Shown here: positions 24,067 to 32,432 of the stretch, piece after piece
Numbering within the stretch: position 1 is the first letter of the stretch
Layout: each line of letters starts with the position of its first letter
Assembly (NCBI GenBank): GCA_049515135.1
Contig: JBEKUJ010000020.1
Coordinates: 1 to 64,000 of the forward strand
From: Fen-1364 sp049515135
Lineage (GTDB): Bacteria > Spirochaetota > Spirochaetia > SZUA-6 > Fen-1364
DNA length: 64,000 nt
Reading direction: 5' to 3'
The notes under the pieces: model-generated
Database searches by the model: none
Told to the model about the DNA's origin: nothing
What the model saw: the letters and a program-made list of their open reading frames with translations, nothing else
Translations under genes and position numbers: made by a program

Positions 24067-24987
24067 ATGGCAAAGAACGTCTTCAAGCCGGCAGAGATCA
24101 TGTACCTCTCCCGCAAGGTCTTCATCGAGCCGCCCAGGATCGTGACTGAGGAGGCCGTGGAGGAAGCCGCACCGGCCGAGGAGGAGCGGGGAGAATACTC
24201 CGGCCCGACCGTGGACGACCTTCGGCGGGAGGCCGAGCAGTTCCGAAAGGACTGGGAAGCTGAAAAAGAGCGCATGCTCGCCCAGGCCCAGGGGGAGGCG
24301 GAGAAGATCAAGAAGGAGGCGGAGAAGGTCGCCTTCGATGAGGTCAAGCGGAAGAACAACCAGGCCCAGAAGATCCGACAGGACGCGGAGGACCAGGCAC
24401 AGGTCATCCTGGCGGAGGCCAAGACCAAGGCCGCTGAGCTGGAGAACGAGATCAAGGCCCGGATCACGCAGACAGAGCGGGAGGCCTACGAGAAGGGACA
24501 CGCGGACGGCCACGCCAAGGGTTACGACGAGGGCAAGGCGGAGGTGGCGCGTCTTGTGGACAGTCTTCACACCATCATCACGAAGGCCATCGAGAAGCGC
24601 AACGAGATCATTGAAGAGGCGGAAACGCAGATCATCAACCTGGTCCTCCTCATCGTGAAAAAGGTCATCAAGGTCATCTCGGAGAACCAGAAGAACGTGG
24701 TCATCAACAACGTCGTGCAGGCCCTGCGCAAGCTCAAGAGCCGCGGCGATGTCGTCATCCGCGTCAACCTTGCGGACCTGGAGCTGACATCCGAGCACGT
24801 GAAGGACTTCATGAAGATGGTGGAGAACGTCAAGTCCATCACGGTGCTGGAGGACTCCTCTGTGGACCGTGGAGGCTGCATCATCGAGACGGATTTCGGC
24901 CAGATCGATGCGCGCATCTCCTCCCAGCTGCACGAGATCGAGGAGCGCATCCTCGAGCTCATGCCCATCCGGTCGAAGGGCGAATAG
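24067..24987 (+). CDS. fliH: Flagellar assembly protein FliH
   Basis: FliH binds the FliI ATPase and tethers it to the C ring and export gate. The 306-residue product starts with MAKNVFKPAEIMYLSRKVFI, followed by a long Glu/Lys/Ala coiled coil (about 50-150), then the conserved FliH domain with GYDEGKAEVARLVDSL, IINLVLLIVKKVIK and DRGGCIIETDFGQIDARIS. It lies between fliG and fliI in the usual order, with the ATG 28 bases after fliG. Confidence 0.88.
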   Translation: MAKNVFKPAEIMYLSRKVFIEPPRIVTEEAVEEAAPAEEERGEYSGPTVDDLRREAEQFRKDWEAEKERMLAQAQGEAEKIKKEAEKVAFDEVKRKNNQAQKIRQDAEDQAQVILAEAKTKAAELENEIKARITQTEREAYEKGHADGHAKGYDEGKAEVARLVDSLHTIITKAIEKRNEIIEEAETQIINLVLLIVKKVIKVISENQKNVVINNVVQALRKLKSRGDVVIRVNLADLELTSEHVKDFMKMVENVKSITVLEDSSVDRGGCIIETDFGQIDARISSQLHEIEERILELMPIRSKGE

Positions 24988-24996
24988 GGGGGAGGG

Positions 24997-26364
24997 ATGG
25001 GAGTCTTCGACAAGTACACCGCACGCCTTGAGGACCTGGACCCCATCAAGTTCACCGGGGTCGTCGAGAGAGTGCAGGGGCTCCTGGTGGAAAGCCTGGG
25101 GCCGGCGGCGCAGGTGGGCGAGCTGTGCCAGATCCTGGTGCCCCGGGGCAGGGGCGTTGTCTGGGCCGAGGTCGTGGGGCTGCGGGGGAAGACCGTCCAG
25201 CTCATGCCCTACGACGAGATGGAAGGGATCGAGATCGGCAACATGGTGATCGGCATGGGAGAGGCACTCCGCGTGCCGGTTTCGGAGAAGCTTCTTGGCA
25301 GGACCCTGGACTCCATGGGCAAACCCATCGACGGCAGGGGCGATGTCGGCTCAGACGAATGGTACCCGGCTTTCAACACTCCCCCGGACGTCCTGAAGCG
25401 GAGGCGCATCCGGGAGATCATCACCACAGGGATTCGCTCCATTGACGGACTTCTCACCGTCGGAAAGGGACAGCGCATGGGGATCTTCTCGGGGAGCGGA
25501 ATCGGGAAGTCCACGCTCCTCGGAATGATTGCGCGCAACACCTCCGCGGACGTGAATGTCATCGCTCTGATTGGAGAGCGGGGCCGCGAGGTTCGCGAGT
25601 TCATTGAGAACGACCTTGGTCCTGAGGGCCTTGCCCGGTCGGTGATCGTCGTCTCCTCGTCCAACAAGCCGCCTCTTGCCAGGATCCGCGGCGCCTATGT
25701 CGCAACCGCCATCGCGGAGTACTTCCGGGACAGCGGCAAGGACGTGATGCTCCTGTTCGATTCGGTCACGAGGTTCGCCAGGGCGCAGCGGGAGATCGGG
25801 CTTGCCATTGGCGAGCCCCCGGCCAACCGGGGCTTCACCCCGTCGGTTTTTTCCCTTCTGCCCAAGCTGCTGGAGCGCAGCGGCACCTCGGACAAGGGAA
25901 GCATCACGGGCTTCTACACGATCCTGGTGGAAGGAGACGACATCGATGACCCGGTCTCGGACAACGTCCGGGGAATCCTCGACGGCCACATCGTTCTCAC
26001 GCGCAAGCTGGCCAGCCGCAACCACTACCCGGCCGTGGACGTGCTGCAGTCCATTTCGCGACTTGCGGTCCATGTCACCGGGCCGCAGACCAAGGAAGCA
26101 AGCGGGTACATCAAGAGGATGATGGCCACCTATGCCGGCGCCGAGGACCTGATCAGCGTGGGCGCCTACGTGAAGGGCAGCAACGCTGAAATCGACGAGG
26201 CCATAGAGAAGATGCCCGCTATTGACCAGTTTCTCAGGCAGCGCATCGAGGAGAAGGCGTCGCTTTCGGAAACCTTGAAGCGAGCCGGAGAAATCGCAGG
26301 CATCGAGATCCCCGGCCAGGAACAGGGGGCTGGCGCGAATGAGGCGGTTCCAGTTCAGGCTTGA
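24997..26364 (+). CDS. fliI: Flagellum-specific ATPase FliI
   Basis: FliI is the hexameric ATPase of the flagellar type III export apparatus, related to F1-beta. The product (455 residues) has a beta-barrel N-domain, PINGRGD-like PIDGRGDVGSD, Walker A MGIFSGSGIGKSTLLGMIA, LIGERGREVREFIE, Walker B VMLLFDSVTRFARAQREIG, GEPPANRGFTPSVFS and LSRKLASRNHYPAVD-like ending. ATG 24997 has GGGGGGAGGG upstream. Its end overlaps fliJ by 26 bases. Confidence 0.95.
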   Translation: MGVFDKYTARLEDLDPIKFTGVVERVQGLLVESLGPAAQVGELCQILVPRGRGVVWAEVVGLRGKTVQLMPYDEMEGIEIGNMVIGMGEALRVPVSEKLLGRTLDSMGKPIDGRGDVGSDEWYPAFNTPPDVLKRRRIREIITTGIRSIDGLLTVGKGQRMGIFSGSGIGKSTLLGMIARNTSADVNVIALIGERGREVREFIENDLGPEGLARSVIVVSSSNKPPLARIRGAYVATAIAEYFRDSGKDVMLLFDSVTRFARAQREIGLAIGEPPANRGFTPSVFSLLPKLLERSGTSDKGSITGFYTILVEGDDIDDPVSDNVRGILDGHIVLTRKLASRNHYPAVDVLQSISRLAVHVTGPQTKEASGYIKRMMATYAGAEDLISVGAYVKGSNAEIDEAIEKMPAIDQFLRQRIEEKASLSETLKRAGEIAGIEIPGQEQGAGANEAVPVQA

Positions 26365-26839
26365 GCGCTTCCTGGAGCTGCGGCGCTGGAAGGAGCGCGA
26401 GTGGGAGCTGGCCCTGGCAAAAGTGCTGGGCGAATGCCTCCTTCTGGAGAGGCGGATCGCGGAGATCGCGCGCGAAGTCTCGGCGAGCTTCCTGTCGGTG
26501 TTCCGCACGGGGACCAGCGTCGACATGGATTTCATGATGCGGCGCGAGCTCTATGTGCAGAGGTTGGCCCGGGAGAAAGAGCGCACGGAAGCGGCCCTTG
26601 CGGAGAAACGGACCGAGCTGGAGCAGGTGCGCGCCAAGTACTTGGAAGCCGCGCGGGCCCGCAAGGTGCTGGACAAGCTGAAGGACCGCCAGGCTGCCGC
26701 ATCCTACGAGCGTCAGATCGACGAAGAGTTCAAGACCATCGACGATATCAATACCGCGGCGGCGACGCGGCGGGAAGTGGTGCGGGAGTACCCGCTCGGC
26801 GCGGACGCCGTAAGGAGCGCCAATGGCAGAGTTCAGTGA
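26339..26839 (+). CDS. fliJ: Flagellar export chaperone FliJ
   Basis: FliJ is the coiled-coil stalk of the FliI ATPase ring and escorts export chaperones. The product (166 residues) is almost wholly helical: MRRFQFRLERFLELRRWKE, typical of the FliJ start, then long heptad stretches (EKERTEAALAEKRTELEQVR) and DIDEINTAA-like IDDINTAAATRREV. The family is weakly conserved, so order after fliI supports the call. It overlaps both fliI (26 bases) and flbB (17 bases). Confidence 0.85.
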   Translation: MRRFQFRLERFLELRRWKEREWELALAKVLGECLLLERRIAEIAREVSASFLSVFRTGTSVDMDFMMRRELYVQRLAREKERTEAALAEKRTELEQVRAKYLEAARARKVLDKLKDRQAAASYERQIDEEFKTIDDINTAAATRREVVREYPLGADAVRSANGRVQ

Positions 26840-27446
26840 GGTTCGGCCGGGGTCGCGGATCTTCATTCTCTTTCTTCTCCTCGTCGTTCTCACCCTGGGA
26901 GGGCTGATCTGGTTCGACTACCTCGGGATCATCGACGCAAGAGCAATCCTTGCCCCTGTCTACCAGACCCTGGGTGTCCAGAGACGCAACGCAGTGGCCG
27001 GCGCGGACGACCCGAACCTCCTGGACAAGGAGCGTCTCTCCAAGGAGGCCGATGCCCTTGCCCTGCGGCAGCAGGACCTGGAAACGAAGGAGACCGGCCT
27101 CGCGAAGAAAGAGAAGGAGCTCAACCAGCTGGGGCAGGACCTCAACGACAAGGAAGCGGCGCTGGGAGCCCGGGAAAAAGCATTTAATGACCGGGTGAAA
27201 GCGTTCGAGAATAGAAGGGTAAACCTCGAACAGAATGCGAGGTACCTGACCAGCATGCCACCGACCAACGCGCGGGACATACTGATGAAAATGGACGACC
27301 AGGACGTGATCGACATTTTCAGGATCGTGGAAGCGCAGGCGCAGGCCAGCGGTCAGGATTCCCTGGTGCCTTACTGGCTGTCAATCATGCCGGCGGACAG
27401 GGCGGCCGTCTTGCAGCGCAAGATGGCCAGGAACACGGGAGGTTGA
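26823..27446 (+). CDS. flbB: Periplasmic-flagellar collar protein FlbB (MotE-like)
   Basis: FlbB is a spirochaetal motor protein needed for the collar around the motor in Borrelia. The product (207 residues) has one membrane helix at about residues 12-35 (IFILFLLLVVLTLGGLIWF), a long coiled coil (65-140), and a C-terminal MgtE-N/MotE-like helical domain (NARDILMKMDDQDVIDIFRI and MPADRAAVLQRKM). Gene order after fliJ and before fliK matches the spirochaetal pattern. It overlaps fliJ by 17 bases. Confidence 0.82.
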   Translation: MAEFSEVRPGSRIFILFLLLVVLTLGGLIWFDYLGIIDARAILAPVYQTLGVQRRNAVAGADDPNLLDKERLSKEADALALRQQDLETKETGLAKKEKELNQLGQDLNDKEAALGAREKAFNDRVKAFENRRVNLEQNARYLTSMPPTNARDILMKMDDQDVIDIFRIVEAQAQASGQDSLVPYWLSIMPADRAAVLQRKMARNTGG

Positions 27447-27448
27447 GG

Positions 27449-28624
27449 GTGCAGGCAGCAGCGCCGACGGCGCTCCTTGGAAAAGACTCGAAAGTCGGGA
27501 AGACCTCCACGAGGCATGGCGAGCAGGCGCGCGCCAAGACCGCATTCCAGGCAATACTCGGAGCAAAGGCGGCCGCGACCCCCAAAGGGGACCCGGCATC
27601 CGCGGTCAGGAATGCGCTCCTCAAGGCGCTGGCCGGGACCTCGGCTGCAGACAAGACCCATGCGGACGGATTGAAAAGCGCTCCTGGCAATTTCGGTCGG
27701 CTCACTGCCAAGATCCACGCCGGGGAACAGTTACTCAATCTGAAGGCCACGGCCGCCAAGGCAATCCTGGAAATGGACTCGGATGCGGGGGAAGACGGGA
27801 AGAACCTGAAGAAGAAGGCAGCACCCCGCCATGCGGACGGACTTCACGCGGGCGTCGCCCCGACTGCGGTCAACCTCGGCTTCAAGAGCCTCCAGAAGGC
27901 CGACCAGAACCGGGCAGAGGCCCCCAGGCTTGCAGTGCAGGAAAACGTGGCGCCGGTCTCCCACGCCGCGGCCCGAAAGGCCCCCGAGATCCGTGTTCAC
28001 GTCGTGGACGCAAGAAAGAAACGGGATGCCGCGCCGGCAGAGGACCAGTCGGCGGCGGTGAAAGTGCAAAAGATTGGAACGCCTGACAGGGACGCGTCGC
28101 AGGCTCCTATCATCGCCAGGGATGGCGGAGCCCCTGATGCGACCATCCACGAGACCCGCAGGCAGAGCCCTCCGCCCACCGCGCCATTCACCAGCGGCCT
28201 GGAGCGCCTTCGGGAAATGGCGGGCTCGGAGCTCACGCGCGCGGCAGGGATAATACTTCGCGACGGGGGAGGCGAGATAAAGCTCACCTTGAAGCCTGAG
28301 TCCCTGGGAAGCGTTCGCATCCGCATGAATCTTGTCGATAATGCCATTGAAGGCCGGATCATCGTGGACAACACCGCGGTAAAGCACGTTTTCGAGGGGA
28401 GCCTGGATTCGCTCATGAGGGCGCTCACCGCGGAGGGGTTCCAGACGGCTTCGCTTTCGGTTTCTGTCGGCGGGCAGGGCGCGGATAACGGAAGGCCCGA
28501 CAGGGAGCCCGTGCCCCATGTTCGGCGGGCGAACGCCCCGGAGGGCGCGGCAGGGTTCGACTGGAATATGCCGGGGGTGGAAAGCATGAGCCTCGGCGAT
28601 CTCCTGGTGAACCTGTTCGTGTAG
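27449..28624 (+). CDS. fliK: Flagellar hook-length control protein FliK
   Basis: FliK is a secreted ruler that sets hook length and switches export specificity by acting on FlhB. The product of 391 residues has a low-complexity Ala/Lys-rich N-terminal two thirds, expected for the ruler part, and a conserved C-terminal domain (about 255-340): GGEIKLTLKPESLGSVRIRM with IVDNTAVKHVFEGSL. I prefer GTG 27449 because GGAGG lies 6 bases upstream; a TTG two codons earlier overlaps the flbB stop. It is sometimes named flbC in spirochaetes. Confidence 0.85.
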   Translation: MQAAAPTALLGKDSKVGKTSTRHGEQARAKTAFQAILGAKAAATPKGDPASAVRNALLKALAGTSAADKTHADGLKSAPGNFGRLTAKIHAGEQLLNLKATAAKAILEMDSDAGEDGKNLKKKAAPRHADGLHAGVAPTAVNLGFKSLQKADQNRAEAPRLAVQENVAPVSHAAARKAPEIRVHVVDARKKRDAAPAEDQSAAVKVQKIGTPDRDASQAPIIARDGGAPDATIHETRRQSPPPTAPFTSGLERLREMAGSELTRAAGIILRDGGGEIKLTLKPESLGSVRIRMNLVDNAIEGRIIVDNTAVKHVFEGSLDSLMRALTAEGFQTASLSVSVGGQGADNGRPDREPVPHVRRANAPEGAAGFDWNMPGVESMSLGDLLVNLFV

Positions 28625-28633
28625 GAGGAAGAG

Positions 28634-29089
28634 ATGGATCTGAATCTGACGATGTCGGCACAGGACATGCTCCAGCTCAATCGCGATGTTGACGCTTTCA
28701 ACAAGTCGATTTCCAATTCCAACGCAAAGAAACCGAACGAAGGGCTGGACAGGAACGATTTCCTCAAGATCCTCATCACCCAGCTCAGCCACCAGGATCC
28801 GACGCAGCCTGTGGAGGACAAGGAGTTCATTGCGCAGATGGCCCAGTTCTCCAGCCTGGAGCAGATAACCAACATGAACGAGGGACTGTCAAAGGTGGCG
28901 GACCTGGTGGCAAGGAGCCAGGCGCTCAACGTTCTTGGCAGCAACGTTGACGTCGCGGACGGAGAAGCTACCGTGTCGGGGATCGTTGATGCAGTGACCG
29001 CCGGAGACTATCCGCAGATCCTTGTCAACGGCAGGTATTACGATTTTTCCCAGGTGCAGAAGATCAAAAGAGCTTCGGGTAAGGAGTAA
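28634..29089 (+). CDS. flgD: Flagellar hook capping protein FlgD
   Basis: FlgD caps the growing hook so that FlgE can assemble. The 151-residue product has the conserved N-terminal half LDRNDFLKILITQLSHQDPT, PVEDKEFIAQMAQFSSLEQI and a short C-terminal part (VSGIVDAVTAGDYPQILVNG). It is shorter than the Escherichia protein because the Ig-like domains are missing, which is common in spirochaetes. ATG 28634 has GGAGGAAGAG upstream; flgE follows by 6 bases. Confidence 0.92.
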   Translation: MDLNLTMSAQDMLQLNRDVDAFNKSISNSNAKKPNEGLDRNDFLKILITQLSHQDPTQPVEDKEFIAQMAQFSSLEQITNMNEGLSKVADLVARSQALNVLGSNVDVADGEATVSGIVDAVTAGDYPQILVNGRYYDFSQVQKIKRASGKE

Positions 29090-29095
29090 CAGCAT

Positions 29096-30484
29096 ATGAT
29101 GAGGTCGCTTTGGGCCGGCGTATCGGGTCTTGTAAACCACCAGACGCGGATGGATGTGCTGGGCAACAACATCGCCAACGTGAACACCAACGGCTTCAAG
29201 AAGGGCAGAGTGACGTTCCAGGACATGCTCTCCCAGACCCTTTCTGGCGCCGCGAAGCCCACCGATGAGGTGGGCGGTGTCAACCCCCAGCAGGTCGGCC
29301 TGGGCATGATGGTCTCCACCATCGACACCATCCACACCCAGGGGTCGTTGCAGTCCACTGGCGTCATGACCGACGTCGCCATCCAGGGCAACGGGTTCTT
29401 TGTCCTGAAGGACGGCAACAAGCAGTTTTACACCCGCAACGGTGCGTTCGCGCTGGACCAGGACGGGCGGCTGGTGAATCCTGCAAACGGTCGGCGCGTG
29501 CAGGGTTGGATGGCACAGACCGTGGGCGGCGCGACCTTCGTGAACAACGCCGCGGAAGTCCAGGACCTGCAGATACCGGTGGGCAGCAAGGACCCGGCCC
29601 GCGCAACGGCCAACGTCTTTTTTGCCAGCAACCTGGACAAGAGAACCCCGGAAATTCCGGCCGGAGCAACCGCGCAGACAATCCAGGAAGGCACCTGGCA
29701 GACGAGCTTCGATATTTATGACTCGTTTGGCAGGGTCCACAAGCTGCAGGTCAACTTCGCCAAGGTGCCCGGAGTGGCCAACAGGTGGCAGGGACAGGTG
29801 CTGGTGGATCCCGCCGCCCAGGCAACGACAAACCCCCGGGTCCAGATCGGCAACGGCCCTGCGGCCGGGAACACGTTCTTCATCGACTTCGACAACCTCG
29901 GCGCCCTTGCCGACGTCAGGGACGCTGCAGGCACCATCGTCAACGCCGGTCAGCTGCAGGCGCAGGCTTCGTACGACGTGCCTGACGTGACTGTTCCCGC
30001 AGGTCAGGCCACGGTCCGCCAGACCTTCAACCTCAACCTCGGCCAGGTCGGGGCGTACCGGGACGCCGTCACGCAGTTCGGGGATACCAGCTCCACGAAG
30101 GCTGTCCGGCAGGACGGCTACACCATGGGCTATCTCGAGAGCTTCAAGATCGACCAGTCAGGCGTGATCACCGGGGTCTACACGAACGGGTCCAACAGAG
30201 TGATCGGTCAGATCGGGCTTGCGAGCTTCACCAACCCGGGAGGCCTGGAAAAGGACGGAGAGAACACGTACGTGGTTTCCAATAATTCAGGCGCGCCGAA
30301 TGTCGGCCCTTCGGGCTCGGCGGGAAAGGGGAAGATCATAGCGGGAACGCTCGAAATGTCGAACGTCGACCTCGCGGAGCAGTTCACCGACATGATCGTG
30401 ACGGAGAGGGGCTTCCAGGCGAACTCCCGCACCATTACGACCTCCGACCAGATGCTCCAGGAGCTTCTGACTCTGAAGAGGTAG
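29096..30484 (+). CDS. flgE: Flagellar hook protein FlgE, cysteine-free
   Basis: FlgE polymerises into the hook joining rod and filament. The product (462 residues) has MMRSLWAGVSGLVNHQTRMD, LGNNIANVNTNGFKKGRVTF, the D1 motifs GNGFFVLKDG and FYTRNGAFALDQDG, and the C-terminal AEQFTDMIVTERGFQANSRT helix. In studied spirochaetes hook subunits are covalently joined by lysinoalanine formed between Lys165 and Cys178 (T. denticola numbering). Here Lys165 is present (codon 29588-29590), but residue 178 is Ser (AGC, 29627-29629), and I find no cysteine in the whole protein. ATG 29096 or the next codon is the start; numbering uses the first. Confidence 0.95.
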   Translation: MMRSLWAGVSGLVNHQTRMDVLGNNIANVNTNGFKKGRVTFQDMLSQTLSGAAKPTDEVGGVNPQQVGLGMMVSTIDTIHTQGSLQSTGVMTDVAIQGNGFFVLKDGNKQFYTRNGAFALDQDGRLVNPANGRRVQGWMAQTVGGATFVNNAAEVQDLQIPVGSKDPARATANVFFASNLDKRTPEIPAGATAQTIQEGTWQTSFDIYDSFGRVHKLQVNFAKVPGVANRWQGQVLVDPAAQATTNPRVQIGNGPAAGNTFFIDFDNLGALADVRDAAGTIVNAGQLQAQASYDVPDVTVPAGQATVRQTFNLNLGQVGAYRDAVTQFGDTSSTKAVRQDGYTMGYLESFKIDQSGVITGVYTNGSNRVIGQIGLASFTNPGGLEKDGENTYVVSNNSGAPNVGPSGSAGKGKIIAGTLEMSNVDLAEQFTDMIVTERGFQANSRTITTSDQMLQELLTLKR

Positions 30485-30510
30485 GGGGCGCGCGTGAGAA
30501 CCGGAAATAA

Positions 30511-30708
30511 ATGGTAGAAGTGACGCGACTGGACGGGAAGACATACTATGTGAACCCGCACCAGATCGAATACATCGAGCGCAACCCCGACACCACGCTT
30601 GTGATGCTGTCGGGAAAAAGGCTGGTAGTCCGCGAGGACTACCAGACTGTTTTTCGGCGCATTGTGGAGTACAGGAAGCTGATCGGAGCGTTGAAGAGCG
30701 AAGACTGA
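30511..30708 (+). CDS. flbD: Flagellar protein FlbD
   Basis: FlbD is a small protein of unknown role found next to hook or stator genes in spirochaetes and Firmicutes. The product (65 residues, family length) has the pattern VEVTRLDGKTYYVNPHQIEY, followed by IERNPDTTLVMLSGKRLVV and REDYQTVFRRIVEYR. It lies 26 bases after flgE. The usual next genes motA and motB are missing. Confidence 0.9.
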   Translation: MVEVTRLDGKTYYVNPHQIEYIERNPDTTLVMLSGKRLVVREDYQTVFRRIVEYRKLIGALKSED

Positions 30709-30844
30709 CGCGTTGCCCGAATGACTTTGTGCTGCATCCGGAGGATGCAATGCTTGCGACGGCTGAGGGCAGGCAGCTTCGGTCACTGCCATGGAGTTGC
30801 GTTAGGAAGTATATTCGTGTTAGTATGGCAAAAGGGGGGAGGGG
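30709..30844 (+). other. Intergenic stretch where motA and motB are expected
   Basis: This 136-base gap between flbD and fliL holds no gene. It contains a hairpin, TGCATCC (30733-30739) pairing with GGATGCA (30743-30749) around GGA, and a possible promoter before fliL. In Treponema and Borrelia this place is taken by motA and motB. Confidence 0.6.
30797..30826 (+). promoter_or_regulatory. Possible promoter before fliL
   Basis: TAGTAT at 30821-30826 is a fair -10 box and is preceded by TG one base upstream (30818-30819), an extended -10. TTGCGT at 30797-30802 lies 18 bases before it as a weak -35. Transcription would start near 30833, close to the fliL ribosome binding site GGGGGGAGGGG at 30834-30844. 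Confidence 0.35.
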
Positions 30845-31399
30845 ATGGCTGACGAACAGCAGGACATGAATCTTGAAGATGTCGGCGCAGGCGTTGAAGA
30901 CGCCGGCGGTCCCCGCAGGGGAGGGCTGTTCTCCGGCCTGATGCTGAACATCCTCAAGTGGGCGGCCATCGGGGTGGGTGTCATCATCCTGGTTGTCACC
31001 ACGACGGTTGTGACCTTCAACGCCCTCAAGAAAGGGGCTACGTCGCAGAACCTTGCCGCTGTCTCTCCCGCATACCAGAGCAAGGAGCCGCCGCTCGCCT
31101 ACTACGACAACATCGACCAGATCAGGGGTCAGACAGCGGATGAGACGCCTGCGGTTTACCTTATGCGGGTCAGCCTGGGCTACGACCCCACGGACAAGCA
31201 GATCAGCGTGGAGATAGGCCTTCGGGAGCGGGAGATCCAGAACCTACTCCTGAAGCTCATCTCCAGCAAGACCGCGGCGGAGCTCAGCCCGACGCATTAC
31301 GACGAGATCCAGGAAGAGCTGAAGGATTCCATCAACGCAACCATGACCACGGGCAAGATCAAGAGCGTGGTGTTCCGAGAGTTCACGGTGGTGAAGTAG
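30845..31399 (+). CDS. fliL: Flagellar basal body-associated protein FliL
   Basis: FliL is a bitopic membrane protein that supports stator function and, in Borrelia, orients periplasmic flagella. The product (184 residues) has a cytoplasmic N-terminus of about 33 residues, one membrane helix (about 36-60, AAIGVGVIILVVTTTVVTF) and a periplasmic domain with LMRVSLGYDPTDKQISVEI and the C-terminal INATMTTGKIKSVVFREFTV. ATG 30845 follows a G-rich ribosome binding site; fliM begins 1 base after the stop. Confidence 0.87.
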   Translation: MADEQQDMNLEDVGAGVEDAGGPRRGGLFSGLMLNILKWAAIGVGVIILVVTTTVVTFNALKKGATSQNLAAVSPAYQSKEPPLAYYDNIDQIRGQTADETPAVYLMRVSLGYDPTDKQISVEIGLREREIQNLLLKLISSKTAAELSPTHYDEIQEELKDSINATMTTGKIKSVVFREFTVVK

Positions 31400-31400
31400 G

Positions 31401-32432
31401 ATGACGGAAGTCCTTTCCCAGGACGAGATAGACCAGCTTCTCACCGCAATCTCTTCCGGCGAAGTTGCCACGGAGGAGATCAGCGCGCCCGCGGACCAGC
31501 GCAAGATCAAGATCTATGACTTCAAGAGGCCCGACAAGTTTTCCAAGGACCAGATACGCACCGTCTCCATCATGCATGAGACTTTCGCCCGGCAGACCAC
31601 AACCGCGTTGTCGTCCCAGCTGCGCAGCCTGGCGCACGTGCACGTGGCTTCCGTTGACCAGCTCACCTATGAAGAGTTCATCCGCTCCATTCCCAACCCG
31701 ACCACCATCGCAGTCATCAACATGGACCCGCTGAAGGGGTCCGCCATCCTGGAGATCGACCCCGCGGTAACCTTCTCCATCATAGACCGGCTGTTCGGCG
31801 GACAGGGGGAAGGGGCCAAGTTCACGCGGGAGCTCACCGACATCGAGGCCTCGGTCATAGAAGGCATCATCGTCCGCATCCTCGGCAACCTGCGGGAGGC
31901 ATGGGCCACAGTCATCGACCTTCGGCCGCGCCTGGGACAGATCGAGACGAACCCTCAATTCGCCCAGATCGTTCCTCCTTCAGAAATGGTGGTCCTGGTG
32001 ACGCTGGAAACAAAGGTGGGTGAAGTCGAGGGGATGATGAACTTCTGCATCCCCTATCTCACAATCGAGCCCATCATTCCCAAGCTCTCCGCGCAGTACG
32101 TCTACTCCTCCATGCGCCGGGGCACCACGACAGAGAACCTCAGCCTCCTGCGTGACCGGCTGGCGGGAATAGAGATCGCGCTGGTGGCCGAGGTGGGCTC
32201 CATCGACATCACGATGCGTGACGTGCTTGCCTTGCGCCTGGGGGACATCATCAGGCTGCAGAATGTGCGCGTGAGCGATCCCATGATGCTGAAGATCGGG
32301 GATCGGAGGAAGTTTCTCTGCCGGCCGGGCGTCGTGGGCAATAAGATCGCCGTCCAGGTGCTGAAGAAGCTCGAGGATATAGAACAGGCTGAGTTCGAGG
32401 AACTCGTCACGGATGAGGGAGAGGAAGCATGA
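31401..32432 (+). CDS. fliM: Flagellar motor switch protein FliM
   Basis: FliM is the C-ring protein that receives phospho-CheY. The product (343 residues) has the N-terminal CheY-binding peptide LSQDEIDQLLTAI, the KIYDFKRPDKFSKDQIRTV linker, a CheC-like middle domain (AILEIDPAVTFSIIDRLFGG), and a C-terminal SpoA/FliN-like domain with LRLGDIIRLQNVRVSDPMML. Its stop overlaps the fliY start by 4 bases, so the two rotor proteins are probably made in step. Confidence 0.94.
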   Translation: MTEVLSQDEIDQLLTAISSGEVATEEISAPADQRKIKIYDFKRPDKFSKDQIRTVSIMHETFARQTTTALSSQLRSLAHVHVASVDQLTYEEFIRSIPNPTTIAVINMDPLKGSAILEIDPAVTFSIIDRLFGGQGEGAKFTRELTDIEASVIEGIIVRILGNLREAWATVIDLRPRLGQIETNPQFAQIVPPSEMVVLVTLETKVGEVEGMMNFCIPYLTIEPIIPKLSAQYVYSSMRRGTTTENLSLLRDRLAGIEIALVAEVGSIDITMRDVLALRLGDIIRLQNVRVSDPMMLKIGDRRKFLCRPGVVGNKIAVQVLKKLEDIEQAEFEELVTDEGEEA

